Positions 25,829 through 34,649 of a DNA stretch of 64,000 bases are shown here, one piece after another. The DNA is from CAWFXC01 sp963819735 (lineage in GTDB: Bacteria; Actinomycetota; Acidimicrobiia; IMCC26256; DASPTH01): contig CAWFXC010000001.1 of assembly GCA_963819735.1 (NCBI GenBank), forward strand, positions 1 through 64,000. The letters are read 5' to 3'. The first letter of the stretch is position 1. Every line of letters begins with the position of its first letter. The position numbers were made by a program, and so were the translations under genes. A model generated the notes under the pieces. That model did no database searches, had not been told where the DNA came from, and was given only the letters and a program-made list of their open reading frames with translations.

Positions 25829-26584
25829 TCAACTGGTCGCCCAGCCGCCGTTCACGACCACCGTCTGGCCCGTCACCCACGACGCGGCGTCGGATGCGAG
25901 GAACAGGACCATCGACGCGACGTCGCGCGGTTCACCGAGGCGACCGGCGGCGTAGCGGCGGGCCATCTTCTCGCGCATGTCGTCGTCGGTGACGGGACCG
26001 ATCGTCCCGATCGACACGCAGTTCGACGTGATGCCATCGCGGCCGACCTCGAGCGCGAGCGCCTTGGAGAAACCGCCCGCGGCCGCCTTGGCCGCGCTGT
26101 ACACCGCGAGATGACGCTCGCCGATCCGGCCGGCCTCCGACATGATCGTCACGATGCGGCCCCATCCCCGTTGGCGCATCCCCGGGAGCACCGCGTGCGT
26201 GCACTGGAGGACGCCGTACACGTTGATGCGAAGGGTCGGGTCCCAATCCTCCAGCGAGATCGAGTCGAACGGGCCGTACCGTTGGGTGGCGGGGAGGCCG
26301 GCGTTGTTCACGAGGATGTCGATCGGGCCCAGCGCGCGTTCCGTCTCGGCAGTGAACGCGAGCACCTGCGCGGGATCGGTGACGTCGCCCGCCGCGACCA
26401 CCGCCCGCCCTCCGCGCTGTCGGATCTCGTCGACCACGCCAGCTGCGCGCTCCGGTACGAGGTCGTTGATCCCGACGGCTGCCCCCTGGGCGGCGAGCAG
26501 TCGCGCGATCTCGGCCCCGAGGTTCTGACCCGCTCCCGTGACCAGTGCGACGCGGTTGGAGAGGTCGAGCAGCTCGTCACTCAT
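25829..26584 (-). CDS. SDR oxidoreductase (FabG-like)
   Basis: A 251-residue classical SDR from the Met of MSDELLDLSNRVALVTGAGQ. The cofactor motif is TGAGQNLG, NNAGLP follows, and the active site has IMSEAGRIGERHLAVYSAAK (Ser, Tyr, Lys). It ends SDAASWVTGQTVVVNGGWAT. Asn-Asp after the second strand (GINDLVPERA) suggests NAD preference. The longer frame to 26653 has no homology before MSDELL. First gene of the run with the isochorismatase-like and second SDR genes. Confidence 0.88.
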   Translation of the reverse strand: MSDELLDLSNRVALVTGAGQNLGAEIARLLAAQGAAVGINDLVPERAAGVVDEIRQRGGRAVVAAGDVTDPAQVLAFTAETERALGPIDILVNNAGLPATQRYGPFDSISLEDWDPTLRINVYGVLQCTHAVLPGMRQRGWGRIVTIMSEAGRIGERHLAVYSAAKAAAGGFSKALALEVGRDGITSNCVSIGTIGPVTDDDMREKMARRYAAGRLGEPRDVASMVLFLASDAASWVTGQTVVVNGGWATS

Positions 26585-26668
26585 GCGCGGACCCACGACC
26601 CCTTCTCGGAAGCTTGGATAAAGTATGCGGAACCGCTGATGGCCCGCAAGCAACCGCGGGCACTCGAC

Positions 26669-27571
26669 TCAGCCGCCGCGGTTGCTCAACTGGGACCGGG
26701 CGCACACGAGTTCGGCGATGGATGAGTGCATCAGGCCGGCGAGGTTCTGCAGCTGCGCGAGGGGCACAGGGTCGGACTGGGCGGCCGCATGCAGCGCCGC
26801 GACGTTCGCCGGATTCGTACAGAAGGCCAGGCCCGTGGCTCCCACGCCGGTGGGACGACCGTCGATGTCGGTTGCGGTGAACGGATAGGTCAGCGCCGAA
26901 TCCAATTCTGCGTTCGGCACCGGGTTCGCCGGCCCCGACGCGCTGTAGCTGAAGATGCACGCTCCGGCCGGTTCGTTCGCGAGTGCACCAACCGTGGACG
27001 CCGTGACCAGTCCTTGATGCTGTTGGCACCATTGCGTCGCCGCGATCAGGACCTGCGCCGCCGCATTCTGGTCTTCGGTCGTCGTCGGCGGCGACGGCTT
27101 GCCCAGGATCGAAGGGACCGCCGCCGGGAGCGAAATCGCAATGTGCCAACGATTGCCGACAACATCGCGACGAGGCACGCGGACGCCCTCGGCGTCGCCG
27201 ACCGTGACGTTCAGCGCCGAGAACCGCGTGGTCTGCAGGGACGTCTTGAACGGATACGAACAGAAATCTGCCTCGACGCCGGCGCGCGACCGTTGCGTCG
27301 CCTGGCCGACTCCGACCTTCGCCTTCCCGATGACGGTATGTGCACTGTTCCGAATGACGACCTTTTGGCCCTGGGGGTCCGCCCCGGCGCACGAAGTCGC
27401 ATCCGCACGCGGGACCAGAACCGTGCCGGTCACCGTATGGCCGGATGCCGCGTCGGCCGCACCGACGTGAAGCACCCCGACCATTGCGAAGCCGGCGGCG
27501 ACGGCTGCTACTGCGCGTGCGATCCCCACTCTGTCGCCCCGATCGGTGCTGTGATCCGAGAATCGTTGCAT
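26669..27571 (-). CDS. Secreted protein of unknown function
   Basis: About 300 residues from the Met of MQRFSDHSTDRGDRVGIARA. A signal peptide (VAAVAAGFAMVGVLHVGAAD, cleavage near ADAASG) is followed by an Ala/Thr-rich extracytoplasmic domain. Four cysteines (TSCAGAD, DFCSYPF, QWCQQHQ, GACIFSY), plus two more near the C-terminus, could form disulfides. I recognise no family. The gene precedes the SDR run on the minus strand and diverges from the monooxygenase with 139 bases between starts. Confidence 0.65.
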   Translation of the reverse strand: MQRFSDHSTDRGDRVGIARAVAAVAAGFAMVGVLHVGAADAASGHTVTGTVLVPRADATSCAGADPQGQKVVIRNSAHTVIGKAKVGVGQATQRSRAGVEADFCSYPFKTSLQTTRFSALNVTVGDAEGVRVPRRDVVGNRWHIAISLPAAVPSILGKPSPPTTTEDQNAAAQVLIAATQWCQQHQGLVTASTVGALANEPAGACIFSYSASGPANPVPNAELDSALTYPFTATDIDGRPTGVGATGLAFCTNPANVAALHAAAQSDPVPLAQLQNLAGLMHSSIAELVCARSQLSNRGG

Positions 27572-27710
27572 ACCCGAATCCAGCAAAAAGCGCGGGTCGA
27601 AGCGGTCCCCCGCCACCACTTCTGACGGGTGAGTGAGCAGGGGTCGGACGACCGGTGGTAAGACGAGGCATTCTCGGCAACCGGTGTCGGTCAAGAGGGA
27701 GCGTGAGTCT

Positions 27711-29600
27711 GTGGAATCGACGGTCGATTCGGCCTTCATCCGGCGGGCGGTCGAGCTCGCCGACCTGAACGCGGTCCGCGTGGCGCTGTACCAGCAGACA
27801 CGGCGATCCCGAGCTCGCCGCGCTCCCGACCGCGATCAACCTCGACCGCCGCCCAGCGCGAGCTGCTCGATCGACAAGGCGACGGCGTGGCTCGAGGAGC
27901 ACGCCGCACCCGGCATGCCGCCCGAGCCGCCGGAGGCCGAGCTGCGGCAGCTGATGAACCTGGCGACCGCCGAGGAGATGGGCGACCTCGAGTTCGAGGC
28001 GCGGCGCGATCTGCCGGCGTTCAAGCAGTTCCCGTTGGACGACCGACTGGACCGACGGCAAGCCGGAGCTCCCCGAGGGATTCCAGGTCGTCGTCGATCG
28101 GGAGCGGCTTCAGCGGCTTGGCCATGAGCGTGCAGCTCGAGCGGCTCGGCATCCCCTACGTGGTGCTCGAACGGCAGCCCGAGCCGGGCGGCACGTGGAG
28201 CATCAACCGCTACCCCGACGTTCGCGTCGACACCATCTCGATCACCTACGAGTTCAGCTTCGAGAAGGAACTACCGCTGGTCGGAGTACTTCGGACGCGG
28301 CGCCGAGGTTCGCGAGTACCTCGACCACGTCGTCGAAGAAGTACGGCGTGTACGACGAACACGCGGTTCAACCGCGACGTTGAAGAAGGCCACGTTCGAC
28401 GAGGACCGCGACGTCTGGGTGCTCGAGGTCGACTCGCCTGACGGCATCGAGACCATCGAGGCCAACGTGCATCGTGAACGCGGTCGGCACCTTCGCCAAC
28501 CCGAAGTTTCCGCAGTTCGAAGGGCATCGAGACCTTCGACGGCGAGATCCTGCACCCGGCCCGCTGGCCCGCCGACTTCGACGCCACCGGCAAGCGCGTC
28601 GCCGTCATCGGCAACGGCTCGACCGGCGTGCAGCTGCTCGCGCCCATCGCCGCCGACGCGGAGCAGGTGTTCGTCTTCCAGCGCACGCCCGCAGTGGATC
28701 AGCCCCCGCGACAAGTACGGCGAAGGCCGTCGAGCCCGAGGTCCTCTGGCTGCTCGACAACTTCCCCGGCTACTGGAACTGGTGGCGCTACATGGCCATC
28801 GCCGCGCTCTTCGAGACGCACAACTTCCTCATCCCCGACGAGGAGTGGAACGCCCAGGGCGGCAAGTTCAACCCGCTCAACGACAAGATGCGCGACGACC
28901 TGACCGCCTACATCAAGGCGCAGACCGGCGGCCGCCAGGACCTCATCGACAAGCTGATCCCCGACTACGCGCCGTTCTCCCGCCGCCCGGTCGTCGACAA
29001 CGGCTGGTACCAGGCGCTGACCCGCGACAACGTCGAACTGGTCACCGACGGCATCGCCCGCTTCACCCCCAAGGGCATCGAGACCACCGACGGCACGGTG
29101 CACGAGGTCGACGTCGTCGTCACCGCCACCGGCTTCGAGGTCGATGAAGTACCTGTGGCCGGCCGACTACATCGGCAAGGGCGGCGTGAACATCCACGAC
29201 TTCTGGTCGAAGGACGGCCCGCGCGCGTACCTCGGCATGATGATGCCGAACTTCCCCAACATGTTCATGCTCTACGGGCCGAACTCACAGCCCCTGTCGG
29301 GCGGCACCGGCCTGCCGATCTGGTACGTGGTCTGGTCGGCGTACGCGGCCCGGACTCATCGTGCGCATGATCGAAGAGGGCAAGTCCGCGGTCGAGGTGA
29401 AGCAGGAGGCCTACGACCGCTACAACGAGGCGCTCGACGAGGAGGCATCGAAGCTGCTCCTCCTGCAGGAAGAGGGCGCGCCCGAGAAGAACTACTACGT
29501 CAACGAGTTCGGCCGGCTGCAGATGAACGCCCCGTGGTACGGGCCCGAGTTCCACCGCATGTGCACCAACGTCGACTGGGACGACATCGAGATCAGTTGA
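27711..29600 (+). pseudogene. Baeyer-Villiger-type flavin monooxygenase with about 15 one-base insertions
   Basis: Joined across frames, the product is about 624 residues of a class B flavoprotein monooxygenase. It contains the FAD motif VVVIGSGFSGLAM, TWSINRYPDVRVDTISITYE, the Baeyer-Villiger fingerprint FDGEILHPARWP (FxGxxxHxxxWP), the NADPH motif VAVIGNGSTGVQLL, VVVTATGFEV, and a C-terminus ending DWDDIEIS. Such enzymes insert oxygen next to a ketone. Frame breaks fall near 27800, 27847, 27869, 28043, 28096, 28268, 28335, 28357, 28381, 28470, 28523, 28689, 28722, 29143 and 29354. Each is one extra base and each can be placed between two codons; 28723-29142 is intact. No stop or missing residue is otherwise seen. 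Start at GTG 27711. Neighbouring genes are intact, and the SDRs nearby could supply ketone substrates. Confidence 0.8.
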
Positions 29601-29609
29601 CCGACAGTG

Positions 29610-29653
29610 CGGCGGCACGGGGATGGTCAGGGGGTTGCCATCCCCGTCCGCCG
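29610..29653. terminator. Bidirectional hairpin terminator
   Basis: Outer stem CGGCGG/CCGCCG and inner 9-bp stem CGGGGATGG/CCATCCCCG enclose an 11-base loop. It lies between the convergent monooxygenase (stop at 29600) and binding-protein (stop at 29656) genes, where a shared terminator is expected. No U-tract follows, as is common in high-GC genomes. Confidence 0.7.
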
Positions 29654-29655
29654 AC

Positions 29656-30915
29656 CTACGGCTTGACGGGCCAGAGCTTCGTCGAGCACGCGTAGGGCGT
29701 CACCGTCTTCCACACGGTGCCGTCGCTGAGCACTTCGGAACCGCACGACTGATACGACGTCACCGTGGCGTTCGGGTACGTGGTCGGCCCGGCCACCCCG
29801 GCGATCTGCCAGGTCTGGTTCATCGCCGCCTTCTGCACGGCCTCGGGCGTGATGTTGCTCTTGCCCTTCTTCGCCGCCGTCTTCAGCGCCTGGATGAACA
29901 TGTCCGTCGACAGGTAACCCGCCATCATCGCGGTGTCGAGCTTCGCGCTCGCGCCCGCCTGATACGCGTCGATCGTCTTCTTCAGCTTCGTGAGCCCCGG
30001 TGTGGTCTCGTTCAGGGCCACGAACGGCACGTTCGCCGCGGTTCCCTTGAGTGCCTTCACGAGGATGTCGGAGTACAGCGAACTGATGAACGTGCCGGTG
30101 TACCCCGCCGGCACCAACGCCGAGAACACGTTGATGCACTGCGTGGCGAGGAGGCAGAGGATCGCGTCCGGAGCCTTGCCGTTGTTCGAGGTGAGGTACT
30201 TCTGCACGTACGGCGTGTAGTCACTCACCGGCGGAGGTGGCAACTCCGTGTTGACCGAGACGACGTCGTAGCCCGCGCCCTTGTACGAGGTCGCCTGATA
30301 CTTCGCCGCGTCCTTCCCCGCTTGCAGGTCGTCCCCGAAGATGAGCAGCGTCGGGTGCTTCTTGCCCGTGGTCTGGCTCACGTACGTGTACGACGGCTTC
30401 CCGTTGTCGGGCATCAGCTTCGGCGCGGACGGCACGAGGCAACCGTTGAAGCCGAAGCCGTAGAGGCTCGTATCCGGCTTGGTCGAGCTGGTGCAGTACG
30501 AGTCGTCGAACGCCCAACCGAAATACGGCACCTTCTGCTGTTGCAGGTAGGTGCCGTTGTTCGCCGACACGTCGCCCACGATGGCGAACACGCCGTCCTG
30601 CGTGACCAAGCGACGTTCCGAGCTCAGTGCAGTCGCGGGGTCCTGATTGTCATCAGCGAACTCGCTGAACTTGAGCGTGACCCCCTTGATCTCGTTGTCG
30701 TCGTTGAACGCCTTGATCCGCGCTTGCACGCCAATCGGAGTGTTCGTGAACTGCGACACCACGCCGAAGCTCGCCAACGTGATCGTGCTGCCGTCGAAGC
30801 CGCGCACCGAGCGCGCCGCTCCTGCTGTACCGACGGCACCGGTCACCGTCGTCGCCGTCGCCACCGCGGCGACGACCACCGCAACGAACAGAGCCTTACC
30901 GGACGAACGCTTCAC
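29656..30915 (-). CDS. Periplasmic binding protein, Leu/Ile/Val (LIV-BP) type
   Basis: A 419-residue protein from a GTG with AGGGGGG five bases upstream. The signal peptide (ALFVAVVVAAVATATTVTGA) ends near residue 33. The mature part has the type 1 periplasmic fold: TITLASFGVVSQFTNTPIGV, GVFAIVGDVSANNGTYLQQQ, PTLLIFGDDLQAGKDAAKYQ, DAILCLLATQCINVFSALVP. It differs from amino-acid binders and resembles receptors often found in degradation clusters, so a carboxylic-acid or aromatic ligand is possible. No permease or ATPase gene adjoins it. Confidence 0.85.
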   Translation of the reverse strand: MKRSSGKALFVAVVVAAVATATTVTGAVGTAGAARSVRGFDGSTITLASFGVVSQFTNTPIGVQARIKAFNDDNEIKGVTLKFSEFADDNQDPATALSSERRLVTQDGVFAIVGDVSANNGTYLQQQKVPYFGWAFDDSYCTSSTKPDTSLYGFGFNGCLVPSAPKLMPDNGKPSYTYVSQTTGKKHPTLLIFGDDLQAGKDAAKYQATSYKGAGYDVVSVNTELPPPPVSDYTPYVQKYLTSNNGKAPDAILCLLATQCINVFSALVPAGYTGTFISSLYSDILVKALKGTAANVPFVALNETTPGLTKLKKTIDAYQAGASAKLDTAMMAGYLSTDMFIQALKTAAKKGKSNITPEAVQKAAMNQTWQIAGVAGPTTYPNATVTSYQSCGSEVLSDGTVWKTVTPYACSTKLWPVKP

Positions 30916-30977
30916 GTAACCCCCCTGAATCGAACAAACCGGCGCGAAGAAGTGCGCCGATCGAGAACACTGTTACC

Positions 30978-31007
30978 AGAGTAGAGGTGCTCACTCCGCA
31001 GCGTCAA
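30978..31007 (-). promoter_or_regulatory. Sigma-70-type promoter of the binding-protein gene
   Basis: On the minus strand, TTGACG (31007-31002) and TACTCT (30983-30978) are separated by 18 bases. Transcription would start near 30971, giving a leader of about 55 bases with a strong AGGGGGG site before the GTG at 30915. Confidence 0.55.
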
Positions 31008-31059
31008 GGCAGGTGCGATCGCCGTTCGGCGATACTGACACCGCCAACCCCCCGATCGG

Positions 31060-32163
31060 TCAGCCGTCGACGGTGAGGATCGGCCCGTCGAGCGTCTCCT
31101 GGTGGACGATGACATTGCGGACGATCTCGTGCTGCGCGCGTCGGTTCTCGATCGGCACCACGCGGCCGTCGGGGTAGGTGAAGCTGCCGTTCGCCATGCA
31201 CAGGTACCAGTACATGAGCTGGTACCCGCGCTTGAGATCCCAGGGGTAGTAGCCCCGAGCACTGGCGGCCAGCTCGAGCTCGAGCCGCCCGTCGGCCGAG
31301 TCGCACACCACCTGCCACCGCGTCGGCATCAGGAGCCCGCTCCGGCGGTCGTGCCACGGATCGAGCGGCGTGTAGGTGATCGTCGAGCCGTCCATGTGCG
31401 GCATGTACGTAAGCGGGGTTCCTTCGACGGTCACGAAGAACATCAGCTCGTTCACGCTGCCCAGGCCCCAGACCCAGACGTCACCTTCGAGCACATGGAC
31501 CGCGATGCCCTGCCCGAAGCCGGGCGGATCGGTGTCGGCGCCCTTCTGCGCGATGAGGTCGAGCCCGGTGGTGAACACCAGCCGTTCGTGGACGCCGGCG
31601 AGATTGCGCAGCTCGAGCACGCGGTTGCCCATCTTGATGGTGCCCTCGCCCTCGATGTAGCAGTAGCCGCCGCCGATGCCCTGCGCGACGGCGTCCTCGC
31701 GGGTGCCGTAGGACCACACCACCGGCTTCGGGAGCTGACGGAGGTGCACGTCGAATTCGACCCCGCCGGCGCTGCCGCCGAGGTGCCAGTTCGGAGGGGA
31801 ACACGTGTAGACGATGTCGCCGAGCTTCCAGGTGATGGTGTCGCCGGTGCGGGCGACCTCGAGCTCGTCGTAGCCGTAGAAGTCGGCCGGGTTCATGCCG
31901 GTGCGGTGGAAGTTGTTGTCGGCGAGCGGCTCGCCGCGGCGGCTCTTCGGTGAGACGATGATCAGGTTGTTGTGCACCCAGCCGTCGCAGAGGAACTGGC
32001 TCTTCGGGTGAGCCGGGCCGCCCTGGAAGTTGTAGATGAAGTTCCCGACACACACGTCGAGCTCGTCGGTCTCGGCCACGAAGCTCCAGCCGATGTCGTC
32101 GTAGAAGCTCTCGGTGTCGGCCGGGAACCCGGGGCGCCACGGCATCTCGTCGTCGAGACTCAT
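31060..32163 (-). CDS. DUF7064/DUF7065-like protein
   Basis: A 367-residue protein, no signal peptide or membrane helix. WSFVAETDELDVCVGNFIYN, WKLGDIVYTCSPPNWHLGGS, MGNRVLELRNLAGVHERLVF and a run of paired beta-strands (GYYPWDLKRGYQLMYWYLCM) look like the two-barrel, lipocalin-like fold of AttH/CrtC-type proteins. I associate it with the DUF7064/7065 family seen in actinobacterial catabolic clusters; no reaction is established. The start is uncertain: Met at 32163 is used, with an in-frame Met at 32208. A 6-7-bp hairpin (ATCGCCG...CGGCGAT, 31018-31033) lies just after the stop. Divergent from an amidohydrolase gene. Confidence 0.6.
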   Translation of the reverse strand: MSLDDEMPWRPGFPADTESFYDDIGWSFVAETDELDVCVGNFIYNFQGGPAHPKSQFLCDGWVHNNLIIVSPKSRRGEPLADNNFHRTGMNPADFYGYDELEVARTGDTITWKLGDIVYTCSPPNWHLGGSAGGVEFDVHLRQLPKPVVWSYGTREDAVAQGIGGGYCYIEGEGTIKMGNRVLELRNLAGVHERLVFTTGLDLIAQKGADTDPPGFGQGIAVHVLEGDVWVWGLGSVNELMFFVTVEGTPLTYMPHMDGSTITYTPLDPWHDRRSGLLMPTRWQVVCDSADGRLELELAASARGYYPWDLKRGYQLMYWYLCMANGSFTYPDGRVVPIENRRAQHEIVRNVIVHQETLDGPILTVDG

Positions 32164-32326
32164 GGTGGTCACTTCGTCGGTCACGGCATCCCCCTCGTCG
32201 CAACGCATCGCGCCTCGAGTCGCTTGTCGGACAACCGAGGCACCTGGTAGAACGAAGTTACCATCGGTGGTCGAGGGGAGTCCAGATCCGTGGGACCACC
32301 ACGGGGACACGGGGAGAGGTGTGACC

Positions 32327-33595
32327 ATGGCAACCGTCGAAGCATCTGCAGCGCCACCCGGAACCTCTCTCGACTGGATCGTGTCGGTCGACGACCACGT
32401 GATCGAACCGCCGAACGTGTGGCTCGACCGTCTGCCCAAGAGGTACGCCGACGCCGCGCCGCGCATGGAGGAGACCGAACGCGGCGCGGTCTGGCGGTTC
32501 GAGGACAAGACCATCGCCACCTCGGGTCTGTCGGTGGCGGCAGGCAAGAAGCGCGACGAGTTCACGCCGGAGCCGTTGCCGTTCGACGCGATGCGCCCTG
32601 CGGCCTACGACTCGGTGGCGCGCCTCGACGACATGGATCGGGCCGGCATCCTCGCGTCGTTGTGCTTCCCGTCGATGCCGCGGTTCTGTGGGCAACTCTT
32701 CTACGAGGCCGACGACAAGGAGCTCGGGCTCCTCTGCGTGCAGGCCTACAACGACTGGATGATCGACGAATGGTGCGGTTCGGCGCCCGGGCGTTACATC
32801 CCGTTGATCATCGTGCCGCTCGGTGATCCGTCGGCCGCGGCCACCGAGATCGAGCGCTGCGCCGCACGCGGCACGCACGCGGTCGCGTTCTCCGAGAATC
32901 CCGAGCCGCTCGGCCTGCCGACGATCTTCGACCCGAACCGCTACTGGGAACCGATGTTCAAGGCTGCCGAGGCGACCGAGAGCATCATCTGCATGCACGT
33001 GGGGTCGTCGTCGCAGATGGTATCGGCGTGCTCGAACGCTCCTGAGCTCGTGAACCTCGCGCTCGGCGCCAACCGCACCGCGGCGGCGATGCTGTCGTGG
33101 CTCTTCAGCGACGTGTTCGACCGCATGCCGAACCTGAAGATCGCGCTGTCGGAGGGCAACATCGGCTGGATCCCGTACTACCTCGAACGCGCCGAACAGG
33201 TCCTCGACCGCCAGCGCCACTGGGTCCAGCACGTCGACTTCGGCCTGGCCAAGACCATGGCTTCCAACGCCGGCGCGGCATACCTCGACGCGAAGGGAAC
33301 CTGCACCGACCTCGACACCCTCGACCTGCGGGCGAAGTTCCGCGACCACGTGTTCGGCTGCTTCCTCGAGGACGAAACGGGCGTGCGGGTGCTCGACCTC
33401 ATCGGCGAGGACAACGTGATGATCGAGACCGACTACCCCCACAGCGACTCGACGTGGCCCGACTCGATCGACGTCGTCCAGAAGATGATCGCTCCCCTGT
33501 CTCCCGCGACGCAGCACAAGCTGCTGCGAGGGAACGCCGAGCGGCTGTTCCAGTTCACTCCCGCCGTCGAGCCGACCCGCCGGGTCAAGAGCTGA
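32327..33595 (+). CDS. Amidohydrolase family 2 (ACMSD-like) metalloenzyme
   Basis: A 422-residue protein from the ATG of MATVEASAAPPGTSLDWIVS; GGGGAGAG lies 9-16 bases upstream. SVDDHVIEPPNVWLDR has the metal-binding DxH, ICMHVGSSSQM a second His, and MIETDYPHSDSTWP the terminal Asp/His block of amidohydrolase 2 (TIM-barrel decarboxylases and hydrolases such as ACMSD). In CoA-rich actinobacterial clusters these genes recur without a known substrate; decarboxylation or C-C hydrolysis is the family chemistry. It is followed after 7 bases by a kinase-like gene, so the two are co-transcribed. Confidence 0.85.
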   Translation: MATVEASAAPPGTSLDWIVSVDDHVIEPPNVWLDRLPKRYADAAPRMEETERGAVWRFEDKTIATSGLSVAAGKKRDEFTPEPLPFDAMRPAAYDSVARLDDMDRAGILASLCFPSMPRFCGQLFYEADDKELGLLCVQAYNDWMIDEWCGSAPGRYIPLIIVPLGDPSAAATEIERCAARGTHAVAFSENPEPLGLPTIFDPNRYWEPMFKAAEATESIICMHVGSSSQMVSACSNAPELVNLALGANRTAAAMLSWLFSDVFDRMPNLKIALSEGNIGWIPYYLERAEQVLDRQRHWVQHVDFGLAKTMASNAGAAYLDAKGTCTDLDTLDLRAKFRDHVFGCFLEDETGVRVLDLIGEDNVMIETDYPHSDSTWPDSIDVVQKMIAPLSPATQHKLLRGNAERLFQFTPAVEPTRRVKS

Positions 33596-33602
33596 TTCGC
33601 CA

Positions 33603-34637
33603 GTGCATCCTGCGCCCACCGACCACGAGGTCGCGCTGTCACCCGAGTGGCTCTCCGCCGCGTTCCAGACCGCCTACCCCGGCGCCGAGATCTCGCACGT
33701 CACTCCCGTGGGCGAATTCACGACGCTGGCGACCAAGGTCACCCTGCAGCTCGAGTACACGGCCGCGCCGCCGGGCGCGCCGGCAAGTGTGTTCCTGAAG
33801 GGCTTCTTCGGCGAGTACGGTGAGGCCCGCGCGTGGATCGGCGAGCCCGAGGCGCGCTTCTTCTCCGAGCTCGCGCCGATGCTCGACCTCCGGATGCCCC
33901 GCGCGGTGTACGCCGGGGTCGACCCCGCCAACCATCACGGCATCGTGATCCTCCACGACCTGGTGGCGGAGGGCGCGGAGTTCCTCACCGCGCTGTCGCC
34001 GTACTCCACCGATCAGGTCGCGGCGACCCTCGGCGAGCTCGCCAAGCTCCACGCCCAGTCGTGGGACACCGCGAAGCTCGACGACGCATGGTTGCAGCCG
34101 GTCGTGGCGAAGTTCACCGACTACCGGACGACCGAGTTCCTCCAGGAGCTGCTCGACGGGGAACGCGGGACGCCGCTCCCCGACCGCGTGCGGAGCGCCG
34201 AACGCCTCAAGGAGGGCGTGACCGCGGCGTTCGCCGTCACCGAGAACGAGCGTCGCTGTGTCGTGCACGGTGATGCGCACGCCGGCAACCTGTATCTCGA
34301 CCGCGCCGGCGACCCAGGTATCTGCGACTGGCAGATCGTGAGCCGAGGCCACTGGTCGTTCGACGTGGCGTATCACCTCGCCGCGTCGTTGGAGCTTCCC
34401 GAACGGCAACGATCCGAGTCGGCGCTCGTGCGCGACTACCTCGATCGCATGCGCGGGTTCGGCATCGACATGCCGGAGTGGGACGACGCGTGGCGCGCCT
34501 ACGAGCGAGCACTCGTTTACGGCTACAACCTGTGGGCTGTCACCACGACCGTCGACCCGCGCATCACCAACGAGTTCGTACACCGGCTGGGCACGGCCGT
34601 GGCCGACCACGACAGCATGGAGCTGCTCGGCGTCTGA
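33603..34637 (+). CDS. APH-fold small-molecule kinase
   Basis: A 344-residue protein from a GTG. The phosphotransferase core is clear: LKGFFGEYGEARAWIGEPEA with Lys and Glu of the N-lobe, VVHGDAHAGNLYLDRAGDPG as the catalytic HGDxHxxN loop, and ICDWQIVSRGHWSFDVAYHL as the metal-binding DWQ. The family includes aminoglycoside, choline and ecdysteroid kinases. Beside CoA-type catabolic genes the likely substrate is an alcohol or hydroxy acid intermediate rather than an antibiotic. Co-directional with the amidohydrolase, 7 bases apart. Confidence 0.82.
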   Translation: MHPAPTDHEVALSPEWLSAAFQTAYPGAEISHVTPVGEFTTLATKVTLQLEYTAAPPGAPASVFLKGFFGEYGEARAWIGEPEARFFSELAPMLDLRMPRAVYAGVDPANHHGIVILHDLVAEGAEFLTALSPYSTDQVAATLGELAKLHAQSWDTAKLDDAWLQPVVAKFTDYRTTEFLQELLDGERGTPLPDRVRSAERLKEGVTAAFAVTENERRCVVHGDAHAGNLYLDRAGDPGICDWQIVSRGHWSFDVAYHLAASLELPERQRSESALVRDYLDRMRGFGIDMPEWDDAWRAYERALVYGYNLWAVTTTVDPRITNEFVHRLGTAVADHDSMELLGV

Positions 34638-34649
34638 TCCTTGGGCGGT

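Noticed and set aside
26726..27625. Long plus-strand frame opposite the secreted protein
   Set aside because: Arg-rich translation without family similarity. The minus-strand frame has a signal peptide and even composition.
28723..29142. Independent short flavoprotein genes inside the monooxygenase region
   Set aside because: The separate open pieces join perfectly into one monooxygenase when single bases are skipped, and none has its own start signal.
29623..30984. 453-residue plus-strand frame opposite the first binding protein
   Set aside because: A high-GC shadow frame: His/Arg/Val-rich, no start signal, and the opposite strand encodes an unmistakable LIV-type binding protein.
31018..31033. 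Strong terminator hairpin after the DUF7064/7065-like gene
   Set aside because: The stem is 6-7 bp with almost no loop and no U-tract, so it is mentioned with the gene but not listed as a terminator.
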